This document shows, piece after piece, positions 1 to 8,847 of a DNA stretch of 38,765 nucleotides. This stretch comes from Syntrophomonadaceae bacterium. Lineage in GTDB: Bacteria > Bacillota > Dethiobacteria > DTU022 > UBA8154. The stretch lies in NCBI GenBank assembly GCA_003563895.1, contig PWTK01000081.1:1-38765 (forward strand), given 5' to 3'. The notes under the pieces are model-generated. The model made no database searches. It saw only the letters and a program-made list of their open reading frames with translations, and was not told the origin of the DNA. Made by a program: the position numbers and the translations under genes. The first letter of the stretch is position 1. The number at the start of each line of letters is the position of its first letter.

Positions 1-1017
1 GGTTCCCTTGGAGTCGTTTATAAAAAGCACCCCATTGACCTCGCCAACCGGTTCCAGGCGGTGAGGCACACCCGAAAATTCATGCAGTTCTGCCGCAATA
101 TCTTCCGCTTTAACCCCCGCCGCCCAGGAAATGGCCGCGGCCGCCAAAGCATTTTCGAGGTTATGTTTTCCCGGCAGGCGGACCTCATCCGCCCTGCAGA
201 GCTCGATAATCTCTTCGCCCTGGTTGAACAGGATTTTGCCTTTTTCGATATAGATACAGCACGGGAAGGGGGGAACCGCCCTGGTGCTGAAAAAAATCAG
301 GCGGCATTTTACCGAGGAGGCAAGCTCCCTGACGAGCGGGTCGTCCCAGTTAAGCACGGCCCAATCCTCGGGATGCTGGTTTTGCAGCAGTTTTTTTTTG
401 GAAGAAACGTAATGACTCATCTCGCCATGATAATCCAGGTGGTCGGGCTTTATGTTCAACACGGCGGCGAATCGAGCCCGGAACTTTCGCGTATGATCGA
501 GTTGAAAACTGCTCAACTCTGCAACGATCCAGTCATCTTTTTTTGCCTGCATCACGGCTTCACAAAGAGGAAACCCGATATTCCCCGCCACAAGCACCCC
601 ATCAAAATTCCGCTTGAACATTTCTCCTGTCAGCGAAGTCGTCGTGGTCTTGCCGTTGGTTCCGGTTATTCCTGCAATGGGTGCTTGAGAATAATGGTAT
701 GCCAGCTCGACTTCTGAATAAATGGGAACGCCCCGTTTTTCGGCTTTTTGCAGCAGGGGCAGGCGGGGGGAAATCCCGGGACTCTTAATGATCAAGGAAA
801 TACCTTCCAGCAGGGAATCCGGGTGGCCTCCACAAACCAGCTCCACCCTTTCATTTTGTTCCAGCTGCCTGACCTCTTCGTCCAAAAGGTCCTTCTCCCT
901 GGAATCGCTGGCCACAACCCGCCTCGCCCCTTTTTCCAGGAGCAGCCCGGCAGCGGAGAGCCCGCTCCTGCCAAGTCCCAGCACCAATACTTTTTCTCTC
1001 TCTATATGCTGCAGCAT
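1..1017 (-). CDS. murD: UDP-N-acetylmuramoylalanine--D-glutamate ligase, 3' end cut by window edge
   Basis: MurD is a cytoplasmic ATP-dependent ligase that adds D-glutamate to UDP-MurNAc-L-Ala in peptidoglycan synthesis. Reading leftward from 1017 gives 339 codons with no stop. The N-terminus has a Rossmann-like GLGRSG at 14-19. The Mur ligase P-loop GTNGKTT is at 119-125, AELSSFQL at 167-174, and NIKPDHLDYHG at 188-198. FINDSKGT, the start of the C-terminal domain, is at the cut edge. The family is about 450 residues, so roughly the last quarter lies outside the window. The ATG at 1017 is preceded by an AGGGGTGAG ribosome site. murD is the last visible gene of the dcw cluster and lies 182 bases beyond mraY, with nothing recognisable between them. 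The call is secure; only the 3' end is missing. Confidence 0.95.
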   Translation of the reverse strand, partial: MLQHIEREKVLVLGLGRSGLSAAGLLLEKGARRVVASDSREKDLLDEEVRQLEQNERVELVCGGHPDSLLEGISLIIKSPGISPRLPLLQKAEKRGVPIYSEVELAYHYSQAPIAGITGTNGKTTTTSLTGEMFKRNFDGVLVAGNIGFPLCEAVMQAKKDDWIVAELSSFQLDHTRKFRARFAAVLNIKPDHLDYHGEMSHYVSSKKKLLQNQHPEDWAVLNWDDPLVRELASSVKCRLIFFSTRAVPPFPCCIYIEKGKILFNQGEEIIELCRADEVRLPGKHNLENALAAAAISWAAGVKAEDIAAELHEFSGVPHRLEPVGEVNGVLFINDSKGT

Positions 1018-1199
1018 GTTTCGTTCTCTCACCCCTGATCCAGTTAATGCCCTTCCTTGACAAACGAGGGATGTTCCCTTTCGCTTTAACGTGACAGCCC
1101 TTGCAGAAAATGACTAAAGGGGGGGCCACTCCTCTTTTGCCCATCCATCGCTGCGCCTGCAATGTAAAGCCGCTTGCATTTTCTCGTCCAACCTGCCCG

Positions 1200-2162
1200 T
1201 TATGCAGCGAACGCATATCCCAACAAGCCCAGCAGCGCAAAACATAACCCCGTCATCCAAAACCCGGTCACCACGCTCCACTCCGACCAGCCTTTAATCT
1301 CGAAATGATGGTGTAGAGGGCTCATGAGAAAAATTCTTTTGCCCGTCAGGCGGAAAAATGCCACCTGCAAAATTACTGAAATTGCCTCCAGGACAAAAAC
1401 TCCGCCAATAACGACCAGCAACAATTCCGTTTTTAACAATACGGCCACCAAGGCCAGGGCTGCGCCGAGGGAAAGCGAGCCCACATCTCCCATAAAAACT
1501 CTGGCAGGGTGTATGTTGTAAATTAAGAAGCCGGTGCAGGCCCCAATCAATGAAGCACACAGATAGGCTGCTCCGTGCTGCCCCTGCAGGGATGCGATAA
1601 TAAGAAAGGCCAGCAGGGACAAAATTGCGGTTCCCGCCGCCAGGCCGTCGATCCCATCAGTAAGGTTGACCGAATTGGAAGCGCCTGTAACCATGAAAAA
1701 AATCAACAGCAAGTAAAAGTGGCCTATTTCAACCTGCATCGCGCTAAACGGGATCATCACGGCCGTCGCATGGCCAAAATGCAAGAGAACAAGATAAAAA
1801 ATGAAGGAAAAAACCAGATGCCCCAGTATTTTATGCCTGGCTCGCAGACCCAGGGAGCGGTGTTTTACCACTTTCTGAAAATCATCGGCAAAACCCAGCA
1901 GGGCCACGGCAAAAATAACGATCAGCGCTGCCCAACTGAGGGGATCGCGGGGCAAAAAAATAACGGAAGTGATGAGGAAGGCCACCAAAAAAACGATCCC
2001 CCCCATCGTTGGGGTCCCCGCTTTTTCCAGGTGTTTTTGAGGGCCGTCCAGGCGTATCTGCTGGCCAAAACGGAGGCGTTTCGAAAAGCGTATGTAAAAA
2101 GGATAAGCGGCCAGACAAATAACAAAGGCCAATGCTGCTGCAAGGTATATTGTTCCGGCCAA
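1200..2162 (-). CDS. mraY: phospho-N-acetylmuramoyl-pentapeptide transferase (lipid I synthase)
   Basis: MraY is a polytopic membrane enzyme that transfers phospho-MurNAc-pentapeptide to undecaprenyl phosphate, making lipid I. The family signatures are all visible: GQQIR..GPQKHLEKAGTPTMGG near residues 33-55, the aspartate pair in GFADDF (about 92-94), NLTDGIDGLAAG (about 166-177) and the late HHHFEIKGWSE loop. Hydrophobic segments alternate along the whole length. I choose the TTG at 2162 because a very strong GAGGGGAGG ribosome site sits 5-6 bases before it, and because it leaves about 37 residues before the GQQIR motif, as in relatives. A longer reading from another TTG at 2201 would place the ribosome site inside the gene. 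The protein is 320 residues. It lies between murF and murD in the usual order. Confidence 0.95.
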   Translation of the reverse strand: MAGTIYLAAALAFVICLAAYPFYIRFSKRLRFGQQIRLDGPQKHLEKAGTPTMGGIVFLVAFLITSVIFLPRDPLSWAALIVIFAVALLGFADDFQKVVKHRSLGLRARHKILGHLVFSFIFYLVLLHFGHATAVMIPFSAMQVEIGHFYLLLIFFMVTGASNSVNLTDGIDGLAAGTAILSLLAFLIIASLQGQHGAAYLCASLIGACTGFLIYNIHPARVFMGDVGSLSLGAALALVAVLLKTELLLVVIGGVFVLEAISVILQVAFFRLTGKRIFLMSPLHHHFEIKGWSEWSVVTGFWMTGLCFALLGLLGYAFAA

Positions 2163-2275
2163 AGAAAGCCTCCCCTCGTTTCGGATATTCCCCCTCCACA
2201 AAACCCTTCCCGATGCAAATCCTTTAACTCATTGTTATGGAGTGGGAATGATGTCCTTAAGTGGCAAGCACAACG

Positions 2276-3691
2276 TCAACCCAACCCCCCACTTAATCCC
2301 TGGCTTAATTCCTGGACGACTCTCTCCATCCGCATGCCCCTGGAGCCTTTCAGAAGCACTGTGGAGGTCCTCAAGGGAAGCTTCAAGAGCATGTTCGCAG
2401 CCTGGTGAGGGTCTTTCGCCGCAAAAACCTTCTCCGGTGGCATGCCCCCCCCAACCGCACCCCTGGCAATCAAAGACCCGAGTCGGCCCGCTGTGATCAA
2501 ATAATCAATGTCAATCCTGGCAACAAACCTGCCCAGTTCCAGGTGCTCCTTTTCCGCTATTCCCCCCAGCTCAAGCATATCCCCAAGCACAGCAATTTTG
2601 GGGGCACCCGGGCTTTCTTTCAGATAATCAAGAGAAAACCTCATGGAGGTGGGGCTGGCATTGTAGGCATCATTGATCACCCGCAGCCCGGAATCGAACA
2701 GGATCTTTTCCAACCTCATTTCCGAAAAAACAGTTTTCTCCAGGCCTTCCTGGATATGGTGCAGAGATAAGCCGAAATGCAGCCCGATACCGATGGCAGC
2801 AGCAGCGTTATACGCATTATGTTTTCCGGCAAGAGGGATCCAGAAAGCCTTTTTGCCCTCACCCGGCAGGCTTGCAATCAACAGGTACCCCTCACCCTTG
2901 GGGCGGCACGCCAGGATTTTAATGTGAACATCATCCCCAAAACCATAATAGATAACCTTTCCCCTGTATTCCTCTCCCAGCCGGCGCAGACAATGATCGT
3001 CCCCGTTCAAAAAAGCAAGACCGCCATCTCCCATGACCTTGAGCAGCTCCCCCTTGGCTGAGGCGATGTTTTCCTTGCTTCCCAGGTATTCCATATGGGC
3101 TTCCCCAATATTGGTGAGCACACCGACAGTCGGATTGGCTAAAGAGGTGAGCAGCCCAATTTCTCCGCTTGCGCTCATGCCGAACTCAAAAACGGCGGCC
3201 TCGTGCTTTTCCTCCAGTTTAAGCAGCATCAAAGGCAGCCCGATATGGTTGTTCAAGTTCCCTTCCGTTTTCAAAACATGCAGTCTGCTGGAGAGGACAG
3301 AAGCCGCAAAATCCTTTGTAGTCGTTTTGCCGTTGCTGCCGGTCACCGCAACAACGGGAATAAAAAATCGACGGCGGTGATAAGAGGCAATATCCTGCAG
3401 GGCTTTCAGGGTATCCTCCACAACAATCACAGCCTTGCCAAAAAAGGTGTCGTCCAGTTCCGGGAGGGGAAGAAAACGCCGTTCAACCATTGAGCCCGCT
3501 GCGCCCCTTTGGAGAGCATCGAGGACAAATTTGTGTCCGTTTTCCTTCTCTCCCTGCAGGGGGATAAAGAGTTCACCCCTGCCTGCGCTGCGAGAGTCAA
3601 TAATATACCCGCTGAAGTGCAATTTGTGTGGGCTTCCCGGGTGCAGCTCCCCTCCCGCCGCCTTCAGAACTTCCTCCACTGAGAGTGCCAT
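2276..3691 (-). CDS. murF: UDP-N-acetylmuramoyl-tripeptide--D-alanyl-D-alanine ligase
   Basis: MurF adds the D-Ala-D-Ala dipeptide to UDP-MurNAc-tripeptide, the last cytoplasmic step before MraY. The 471-residue product has the short N-terminal substrate domain (IDSRSAGRGELFIPLQGE, about 31-48), the P-loop GSNGKTTTK at 118-126, a central ATPase domain with NNHIGLPL and NIGEAHMEYLGS, and a C-terminal domain containing INDAYNASPTSM. Length and motif order match the family. The ATG at 3691 has a GAGGAG ribosome site about 8 bases upstream. murF is separated from murE, its usual close neighbour, by a 947-base gene-free spacer, so it may need its own promoter; I could not identify one. mraY follows after 113 bases. 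Confidence 0.95.
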   Translation of the reverse strand: MALSVEEVLKAAGGELHPGSPHKLHFSGYIIDSRSAGRGELFIPLQGEKENGHKFVLDALQRGAAGSMVERRFLPLPELDDTFFGKAVIVVEDTLKALQDIASYHRRRFFIPVVAVTGSNGKTTTKDFAASVLSSRLHVLKTEGNLNNHIGLPLMLLKLEEKHEAAVFEFGMSASGEIGLLTSLANPTVGVLTNIGEAHMEYLGSKENIASAKGELLKVMGDGGLAFLNGDDHCLRRLGEEYRGKVIYYGFGDDVHIKILACRPKGEGYLLIASLPGEGKKAFWIPLAGKHNAYNAAAAIGIGLHFGLSLHHIQEGLEKTVFSEMRLEKILFDSGLRVINDAYNASPTSMRFSLDYLKESPGAPKIAVLGDMLELGGIAEKEHLELGRFVARIDIDYLITAGRLGSLIARGAVGGGMPPEKVFAAKDPHQAANMLLKLPLRTSTVLLKGSRGMRMERVVQELSQGLSGGLG

Positions 3692-4638
3692 GAGCCAGTC
3701 TCCTCAAATATAAGGTAATAATTAACGGAAAATTATGATGCGGGATGTGCCTGCTTGAACCAACCGCGCACATCCGAGCTTTATCCCGTTCAGCATGCTT
3801 CAGGGCATACCGCAGCTTAGTGCTTTAATGCTTCTGAACAGAATCATTGTTCCAAACGTGGTCCACCAGACCTTATTAATAACCAATGAATATCAGGCAC
3901 AATAAAGACCTTTTTTGCGCGGTACTGTGCCGTAGTAATTAAATTTCAGGGCACTTTGGTGGCCATCATTTACCCCCGGAGTCCCCCTGCAGCACTTTAC
4001 GAGAACATCAAAAATTACGGACGCAGTGCAGGACTATGAACCCTACAGCGACAGGTTCATTGAATCGCGTCATGGGGAACGGTTCCATCCGCATCGCTTA
4101 AAAAGGCGGGGAACACCAAACCTTTGAGGTAGTTTTCATTTTTCATGGTATAGGGACACACCTCCTGAAGAGGGGTGTCATTTCTCAAGGTCGGGGGACA
4201 CACCTCCTGCGGAGGAGTGTCCCCTTGCTCCTTGCCCTGCATCGCTGAGGCGATGCTCAAACCGCTCCCGTGGCAGCGCGGAGGGCAAATTACCGCTTTA
4301 GACTTAAAATGTTGACACAATCTTATCATAACCGGCTTAAAAAGGTAAGGATGCGCCAAAAAATCTCCACACCTTTTTTCGTTTTCATTCCCCATACCTG
4401 AGCGCGTTGCGCATTATTCCGTCAATTAGAAAAAGGGCCTGGGGGAAAATCGGGGGCGGGCCCGTCAGAACAGGAATAAATCAAGTTGGAATGCTTATGG
4501 ACGCTGAACATTGAAACCAGTTTTTAAAAGCAGCCTCCCGCCAGGTTTTGCTTTTCTATTGCCGGGGATTGAAAAGCCAAAAACTGCTACGCTGACAGCG
4601 CAAGGGGACAGCAGCATCCACAGGGGAAAGGTGAACAG
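3692..4638. other. gene-free spacer between murE and murF
   Basis: This 947-base stretch interrupts an otherwise compact wall-synthesis cluster. I see no convincing gene. A 112-codon minus-strand reading frame (4057-4395) exists only because it crosses two hairpin repeats at 4153-4224. A further 7-bp inverted repeat, ATGAACC/GGTTCAT, lies at 4036-4060, and GGCACA/TGTGCC pairs at about 3895-3935. The composition and small dyads suggest decayed mobile or REP-type DNA. No promoter for murF could be fixed with confidence. Confidence 0.7.
4153..4224. repeat. tandem REP-like hairpins (GGGGACAC...GTGTCCCC)
   Basis: Two similar imperfect palindromes lie 40 bases apart. The second, 4194-4224, pairs GGGGACAC with GTGTCCCC and then CCTCC with GGAGG around a 3-base loop, with one A-A mismatch, giving 13 paired bases. 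The first, 4155-4179, is a diverged copy: GACAC/GTGTC, a mismatch, then CCTC/GAGG. Both share the core GACACACCTCCTG. From memory, short GGGGACA/TGTCCCC palindromes recur in many bacterial genomes and are often mobilised by REP-associated Y1 transposases. No such transposase is in this window. Confidence 0.65.
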
Positions 4639-6147
4639 TCACCGAACTCCGAGCCTGTTTTTCAGGATCTCCGAAGCAACTTCCCGGTCACAGAAATGGA
4701 TGGTGTGGTCGCTGAAAATCTGGTAATTTTCATGGCCCTTACCTGCAATGATCACGATGTCTTCAGCCCGGGCAAGCTCAATGCCCAGTTTAATCGCTTC
4801 ATAACGGTCGACCTGGATTGTATGGCGGTTTCTTCTTCCGCTTTCCAGGAGGCCGGACTCTATTTCCCGAATAATCTGCCACGGATCCTCTCCCCGGGGG
4901 TTATCTGAAGTCACAATACAATAATCGCTGTACTGGGCGGCAATGCGCCCCATAACAGGTCTTTTTGACCTGTCCCTGTCTCCACCACAGCCAAAAACGG
5001 TGATGATCCGACCCTTGACAAAATTTTTTGCAGCTTGAAGGATGTTTTCCAGGCCATCGGCTGTATGGGCATAATCCACCACAACCAGGTAATCCTGCCC
5101 CAGGTCCACCCGTTCAAACCTTCCCGGGATCCCTTCCACTTCCTGAAGAGTCTTTTTAATGGTGGGCATGTCAATCCCTGCCAACATGCACGCTGCTGCA
5201 GCTGCCAGCGCATTATACACGTTGAATTTGCCCACAAGCCTGAGTTCAAAACGTTCTTCCCCCCATGGCGAAATGAGCTTGAAACGGATTCCCTCCTTCT
5301 TCAAGGATATTTCTTCTGCCCTTACCATCGCTTTCTCGCTCAAACCGTAAGTTACCGGCTGAACCGTGGACTGGCGAAGCAAGTAATCAAAATGCGGGTC
5401 ATCCATGTTCAACACCACAAAGCGCGGACGTTTTCCCTTGTAAAAACTGCCCCCCATTTGTGAAAAGAGTTTTCCCTTCGCAGCAAGATATCTTTGAAAG
5501 TCCTGGTGAAAATCGAGGTGATCCTCTGTAACGTTCGTGTGAACGGCAATGTCAAAATCAGACCCGGCAATCCGGTTAAGCTCCAGGGCGTGTGAGGAAA
5601 CCTCCATGACGGTATGGGTTACGCCCCTGTATCGCATGGCGCGGAATATTTTCTGCAAGTCCGGGGCTTCCGGCGTAGTGGCCAGCACGGGGAGGCTTTC
5701 TCCCGCGGCTTTGCACTTTACCGTACCGAGGAGCCCAGTCCGGTGGCCGGCCGCAGCCATTGTCTTTTCGATGAGGTAGGTGGCGGTGGTTTTGCCGTTT
5801 GTGCCCGTCACCCCTACCAGGAACATCTCCCGGGAGGGAGAGCCATAATACTTTTCCGAAACAGCGGCCATGGCCAGGCGAACGTTGGGAACCCGGACCT
5901 TGACAGCCCCCTTCACCTCCAGTTCTTTTTCGACAAACACCGCCGCTGCCCCGGCGTCCACCGCTTTATCAATATAATTATGCCCGTCACTCTTGCTGCC
6001 CTTAAGGCAGAAAAATATGAAACCGGGCTCAACTTTGTCCGTATGGTGAGCCAGTCCCCTTACGGGAAGATCGGCTGCACGTTCACCTCCGAGGGCCACC
6101 GCGGGCAAATCCTTCAGGAGTTCTCTGAGCAAAAAAGTGTTATCCAT
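4639..6147 (-). CDS. murE: UDP-N-acetylmuramoyl-tripeptide synthetase (meso-diaminopimelate-adding)
   Basis: MurE adds the third amino acid of the stem peptide. The P-loop GTNGKTT is at 115-121, followed by TTPEAPDLQ, MEVSSHAL, NVTEDHLDFH and VVDYAHTADGLEN. The specificity motif is DNPRGED at 415-421. DNPR is the form known for meso-diaminopimelate enzymes, while lysine enzymes carry a different residue after DNP, so I infer DAP-type peptidoglycan. The ATG at 6147 follows an AGAGGAGAGG ribosome site; a GTG 24 bases further up is in frame but lies beyond that site. The product is 502 residues, normal for the family. It sits directly after the penicillin-binding protein gene; the 113-base gap contains a TATAAT-like box (6253-6258) without a clear -35. 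Confidence 0.95.
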   Translation of the reverse strand: MDNTFLLRELLKDLPAVALGGERAADLPVRGLAHHTDKVEPGFIFFCLKGSKSDGHNYIDKAVDAGAAAVFVEKELEVKGAVKVRVPNVRLAMAAVSEKYYGSPSREMFLVGVTGTNGKTTATYLIEKTMAAAGHRTGLLGTVKCKAAGESLPVLATTPEAPDLQKIFRAMRYRGVTHTVMEVSSHALELNRIAGSDFDIAVHTNVTEDHLDFHQDFQRYLAAKGKLFSQMGGSFYKGKRPRFVVLNMDDPHFDYLLRQSTVQPVTYGLSEKAMVRAEEISLKKEGIRFKLISPWGEERFELRLVGKFNVYNALAAAAACMLAGIDMPTIKKTLQEVEGIPGRFERVDLGQDYLVVVDYAHTADGLENILQAAKNFVKGRIITVFGCGGDRDRSKRPVMGRIAAQYSDYCIVTSDNPRGEDPWQIIREIESGLLESGRRNRHTIQVDRYEAIKLGIELARAEDIVIIAGKGHENYQIFSDHTIHFCDREVASEILKNRLGVR

Positions 6148-6260
6148 CCGGGCCTCTCCTCTTTTGCACACTTTTATCCCCTGCCTTCTGTTTCCTGTCC
6201 ATCCTGGTTATTATTGCCACCTTTACTTTTAAACGTTGTGATCCGATATAATATTATACA

Positions 6261-8393
6261 TTATTGATAGGGAGAAGAGAAGCGAACGCTGACGGTAGAA
6301 TTTTTTTCCAGTACTTCCCGGGGGGTGGGATCCTGTTCAACGGCCATCCCGGACCCTTCCGCTTCCATTTTCAAGCCCAGGTAAGACAGGACCTCTGCGA
6401 CTTCCTTGATGGTCATTCCCGTGAGATCCGGCAAAACAACCTCTCCCTCAGCAGAGCCCCATATCCCTTCCAGGTAAACGATTATCCCGCTGCGGAGCGG
6501 AACCTCAGACCCGGCTCCTGGAAACTGCGCCCTGATGGCTCCTTCTTCTCCCACCGGCTTTAACAGCAGACCTTCCGCATCAAGGCGGACACTCGCCTCA
6601 TCAACGCTTAACCCTTCAAGCTCCGGCACAGAAATGGTTTTAGGCTCTTCTTCAAGGAGGTGGGAAGGCGGGATTTCCAGGTAAGAAAGCACATCAACCA
6701 TTATATTGCGGAACAGGGGGGCACTTACCTGTGAGCCCCATTGGGGCCCTCTCCTGGCGCCATCCACGGCAACGTAGAGCACGACCTGCGGGTCTTCCAG
6801 CGGGGCAAAGCCGACAAAGGAGAGAATATACTCTCCCCGGATGTAATTACCCCCGGGGCCAACTTTTTGAGCCGTCCCTGTCTTGCCTGCGATGCGGTAA
6901 CCGTCTATGGAAGCGTTAACTCCGCTGCCGGACTTGACAACTTCCTCCATTGAGCGCTTGACTGTTTCGGAAGTGTCACTGGAGATCACCTGCCTGATCA
7001 CTTCGGGCTCTCTCTTCTCCACTACCGTACCGTCTTCCCCCCGGATTTCTTTTACCAGGTATGGAGACATTAAATACCCTCCATTGGCCATGGCAGAAAC
7101 TGCCATGGCCTGCTGGAGGGGAGTGGTGGATATGCCTTGGCCAAAAGAAGTGGTGGCCAGTTCAACCGGCCCCACCTGATCGAGGTTAAAGACGATGCCT
7201 GAACCTTCTCCGGGATAATCAACGCCGGTCTGGTTCCCAAACCCAAACGCGCGAATATATTCAAAGAGGCGCTGCGCTCCCAGCCTTTCCCCCAGGGCAA
7301 TAAAAGCGGGATTGCAGGAATACTTGACCGCACCCATGAAATCGATAGTTCCGTGGCCGCCCTTGTCAGAAGTCCAGCACCGGATGTTCCGGTTTGCAAC
7401 CTTCACCGAACCGGAACAGTGAAAAGATTCCTCTTCGCGGTACAGGCCCTCTTCGACGGCTGCACAGAGGGTTACCAGCTTAAAGGTCGAGCCCGGCTCA
7501 AAGGTATCGGTTACGGGATAAAGCCTCCAGCAGCTGCTGTCGTAATCGCTGTATCGGTTCGGATCAAAATCCGGCTTGGACGATGCGGCCAGGATTTCTC
7601 CCGTGTTGGGGTTCACGGCGAGGGCCATGACGCGGCTTGCATCGTACTCCATCAGCGCCCTGGAAAGTTCTCTTTCCACGATGAATTGGATCGTTTCGTC
7701 TATGGTTAAAACAAGGTCTTTGCCTTCCTGGGACGGAACAAAGCGGCGCACGCCGGGCACTTCTCTCCCGCGGGCATCGGTAGGAACCACAATGGTTCCA
7801 TCGGACCCTCTGAGTGCTTCTTCATAATAGACTTCCAGCCCTCCCCAACCTTGGTCCAACCCGACAAAGCCCACCAGCTGGGACAGAAGCGTTTCATTTG
7901 GGTAATACCTTTTGTCTTCGTATGTAAAGGTAATTCCCGGAAGGTTGAGCAACCTGACTTCGTCGGCTACACTTTCGTCTACCTTTCTTTTCAGATACAC
8001 AAGCCACCGATTTACCTGTGTAATCTGTTCGTGCAGCCGCTCCTCTCCTGTGTCCAGTATTGGGGCCAAGGCTCGGGCAGTCATATGGGGGTCATCTATA
8101 TGCGGAGGTATGGCCGCCACTGTTTCAACTGTCCTGCTTCCAGCCAGCAAGTTTCCGTGGCGATCGAATATTTCACCCCTGGTCGAAGTGGTGGGAATAT
8201 TTTTGTTCCACTGTTCCCAGGCTTTTTGATAAAGCTCTTCGGCAACCACAAGCTGTATCCACCCGAGCCTGGTCACAAGTGAGAGGGTGATTATGACTGC
8301 CAAAAAAAACAAAAAGAGGAGCCTCTTGCGGATATGTAAGCTGGAACCTGTATCAGCAGGCACCATATCACCACTTTCCCCAGCCGCAGGCAT
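6261..8393 (-). CDS. ftsI: division/sporulation class B penicillin-binding protein with two PASTA domains
   Basis: This is a class B transpeptidase that cross-links peptidoglycan at the septum (FtsI/PBP2B) or in the spore cortex (SpoVD). A single membrane anchor lies at about 24-45 after a short cytoplasmic tail. The dimerisation domain contains RGEIFDRHG at 72-80. The catalytic motifs are intact: STFK 302-305, SCN 359-361 and KTGT 504-507. Two C-terminal PASTA repeats, about 586-643 and 650-710, each open with a VPxLEG- or LPxLTG-like signature. Two PASTA domains match Bacillus PBP2B better than SpoVD, but only one such gene is present here, so it may serve both roles. The start is uncertain: ATG 8393 has a weak ribosome site, and ATG 8366 is an alternative. 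Confidence 0.93.
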   Translation of the reverse strand: MPAAGESGDMVPADTGSSLHIRKRLLFLFFLAVIITLSLVTRLGWIQLVVAEELYQKAWEQWNKNIPTTSTRGEIFDRHGNLLAGSRTVETVAAIPPHIDDPHMTARALAPILDTGEERLHEQITQVNRWLVYLKRKVDESVADEVRLLNLPGITFTYEDKRYYPNETLLSQLVGFVGLDQGWGGLEVYYEEALRGSDGTIVVPTDARGREVPGVRRFVPSQEGKDLVLTIDETIQFIVERELSRALMEYDASRVMALAVNPNTGEILAASSKPDFDPNRYSDYDSSCWRLYPVTDTFEPGSTFKLVTLCAAVEEGLYREEESFHCSGSVKVANRNIRCWTSDKGGHGTIDFMGAVKYSCNPAFIALGERLGAQRLFEYIRAFGFGNQTGVDYPGEGSGIVFNLDQVGPVELATTSFGQGISTTPLQQAMAVSAMANGGYLMSPYLVKEIRGEDGTVVEKREPEVIRQVISSDTSETVKRSMEEVVKSGSGVNASIDGYRIAGKTGTAQKVGPGGNYIRGEYILSFVGFAPLEDPQVVLYVAVDGARRGPQWGSQVSAPLFRNIMVDVLSYLEIPPSHLLEEEPKTISVPELEGLSVDEASVRLDAEGLLLKPVGEEGAIRAQFPGAGSEVPLRSGIIVYLEGIWGSAEGEVVLPDLTGMTIKEVAEVLSYLGLKMEAEGSGMAVEQDPTPREVLEKNSTVSVRFSSPYQ

Positions 8394-8412
8394 GGGTAAT
8401 TCTTCATCCCGG

Positions 8413-8835
8413 TCAATCGTTCACTGCGGATAAAAGAAGCCATTCCTTTTCCTCGGGATATTGGAGGCCGATCTCATTCAAGGCAATTGCTTCGATCCGC
8501 TTCAGGGAACCAAGCTTCTTCGCCTCTGCCTGCAGTTGTGCATTTTTTTCTTTAAGCTGGGAGATCTCTCTTTCCACCTGCTGGATCTCATACTGTACCG
8601 CTACCACGCTGCTGTAATTGCTGATAAAGGCGACACTGATGGCCACCAGACAGAGGATCAGGGTGAAAAGCACTGCCGCTTCCCGGTTGGAAGAGGTTCT
8701 CTTTTTTGTCGGAGGAAGGGGAGAGGGGGAAGGGCCCCGCCTTTCCGGCCTGATCCGCTGGTAAGCAAGATTGCCGTGCTGCTCCAGCAAAATTTGATTC
8801 CGGGGTTTCGTCCTGGTTTTTGCCAATCCATTCAC
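8413..8835 (-). CDS. ftsL: cell division protein FtsL-like
   Basis: This is a small bitopic protein of the division complex. FtsL pairs with DivIC/FtsB and recruits the septal synthase encoded next door. The 140-residue product has a basic cytoplasmic N-terminus rich in Arg and Pro, one transmembrane segment at about 53-73, and a heptad-like coiled coil at about 78-110 (VQYEIQQVEREISQLKEK region). A short extracellular tail follows. FtsL sequences are poorly conserved, so the call rests on topology, size and position between rsmH and ftsI, which is the standard place. The GTG at 8835 opens the frame, but a TTG at 8826 is better spaced from an AGGTGA ribosome site and may be the true start. 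Confidence 0.85.
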   Translation of the reverse strand: MNGLAKTRTKPRNQILLEQHGNLAYQRIRPERRGPSPSPLPPTKKRTSSNREAAVLFTLILCLVAISVAFISNYSSVVAVQYEIQQVEREISQLKEKNAQLQAEAKKLGSLKRIEAIALNEIGLQYPEEKEWLLLSAVND

Positions 8836-8847
8836 CTGCCTATCTTC

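Noticed and set aside
851-1240. 129-codon minus-strand ORF at the murD start
   Set aside because: It overlaps murD in another frame and runs into mraY; MurD motifs in the competing frame are decisive.
4057-4395. 112-codon minus-strand ORF between murE and murF
   Set aside because: It crosses both REP-like hairpins, which create its repeated TPPQEVCP-like wording; no ribosome site or family motif.
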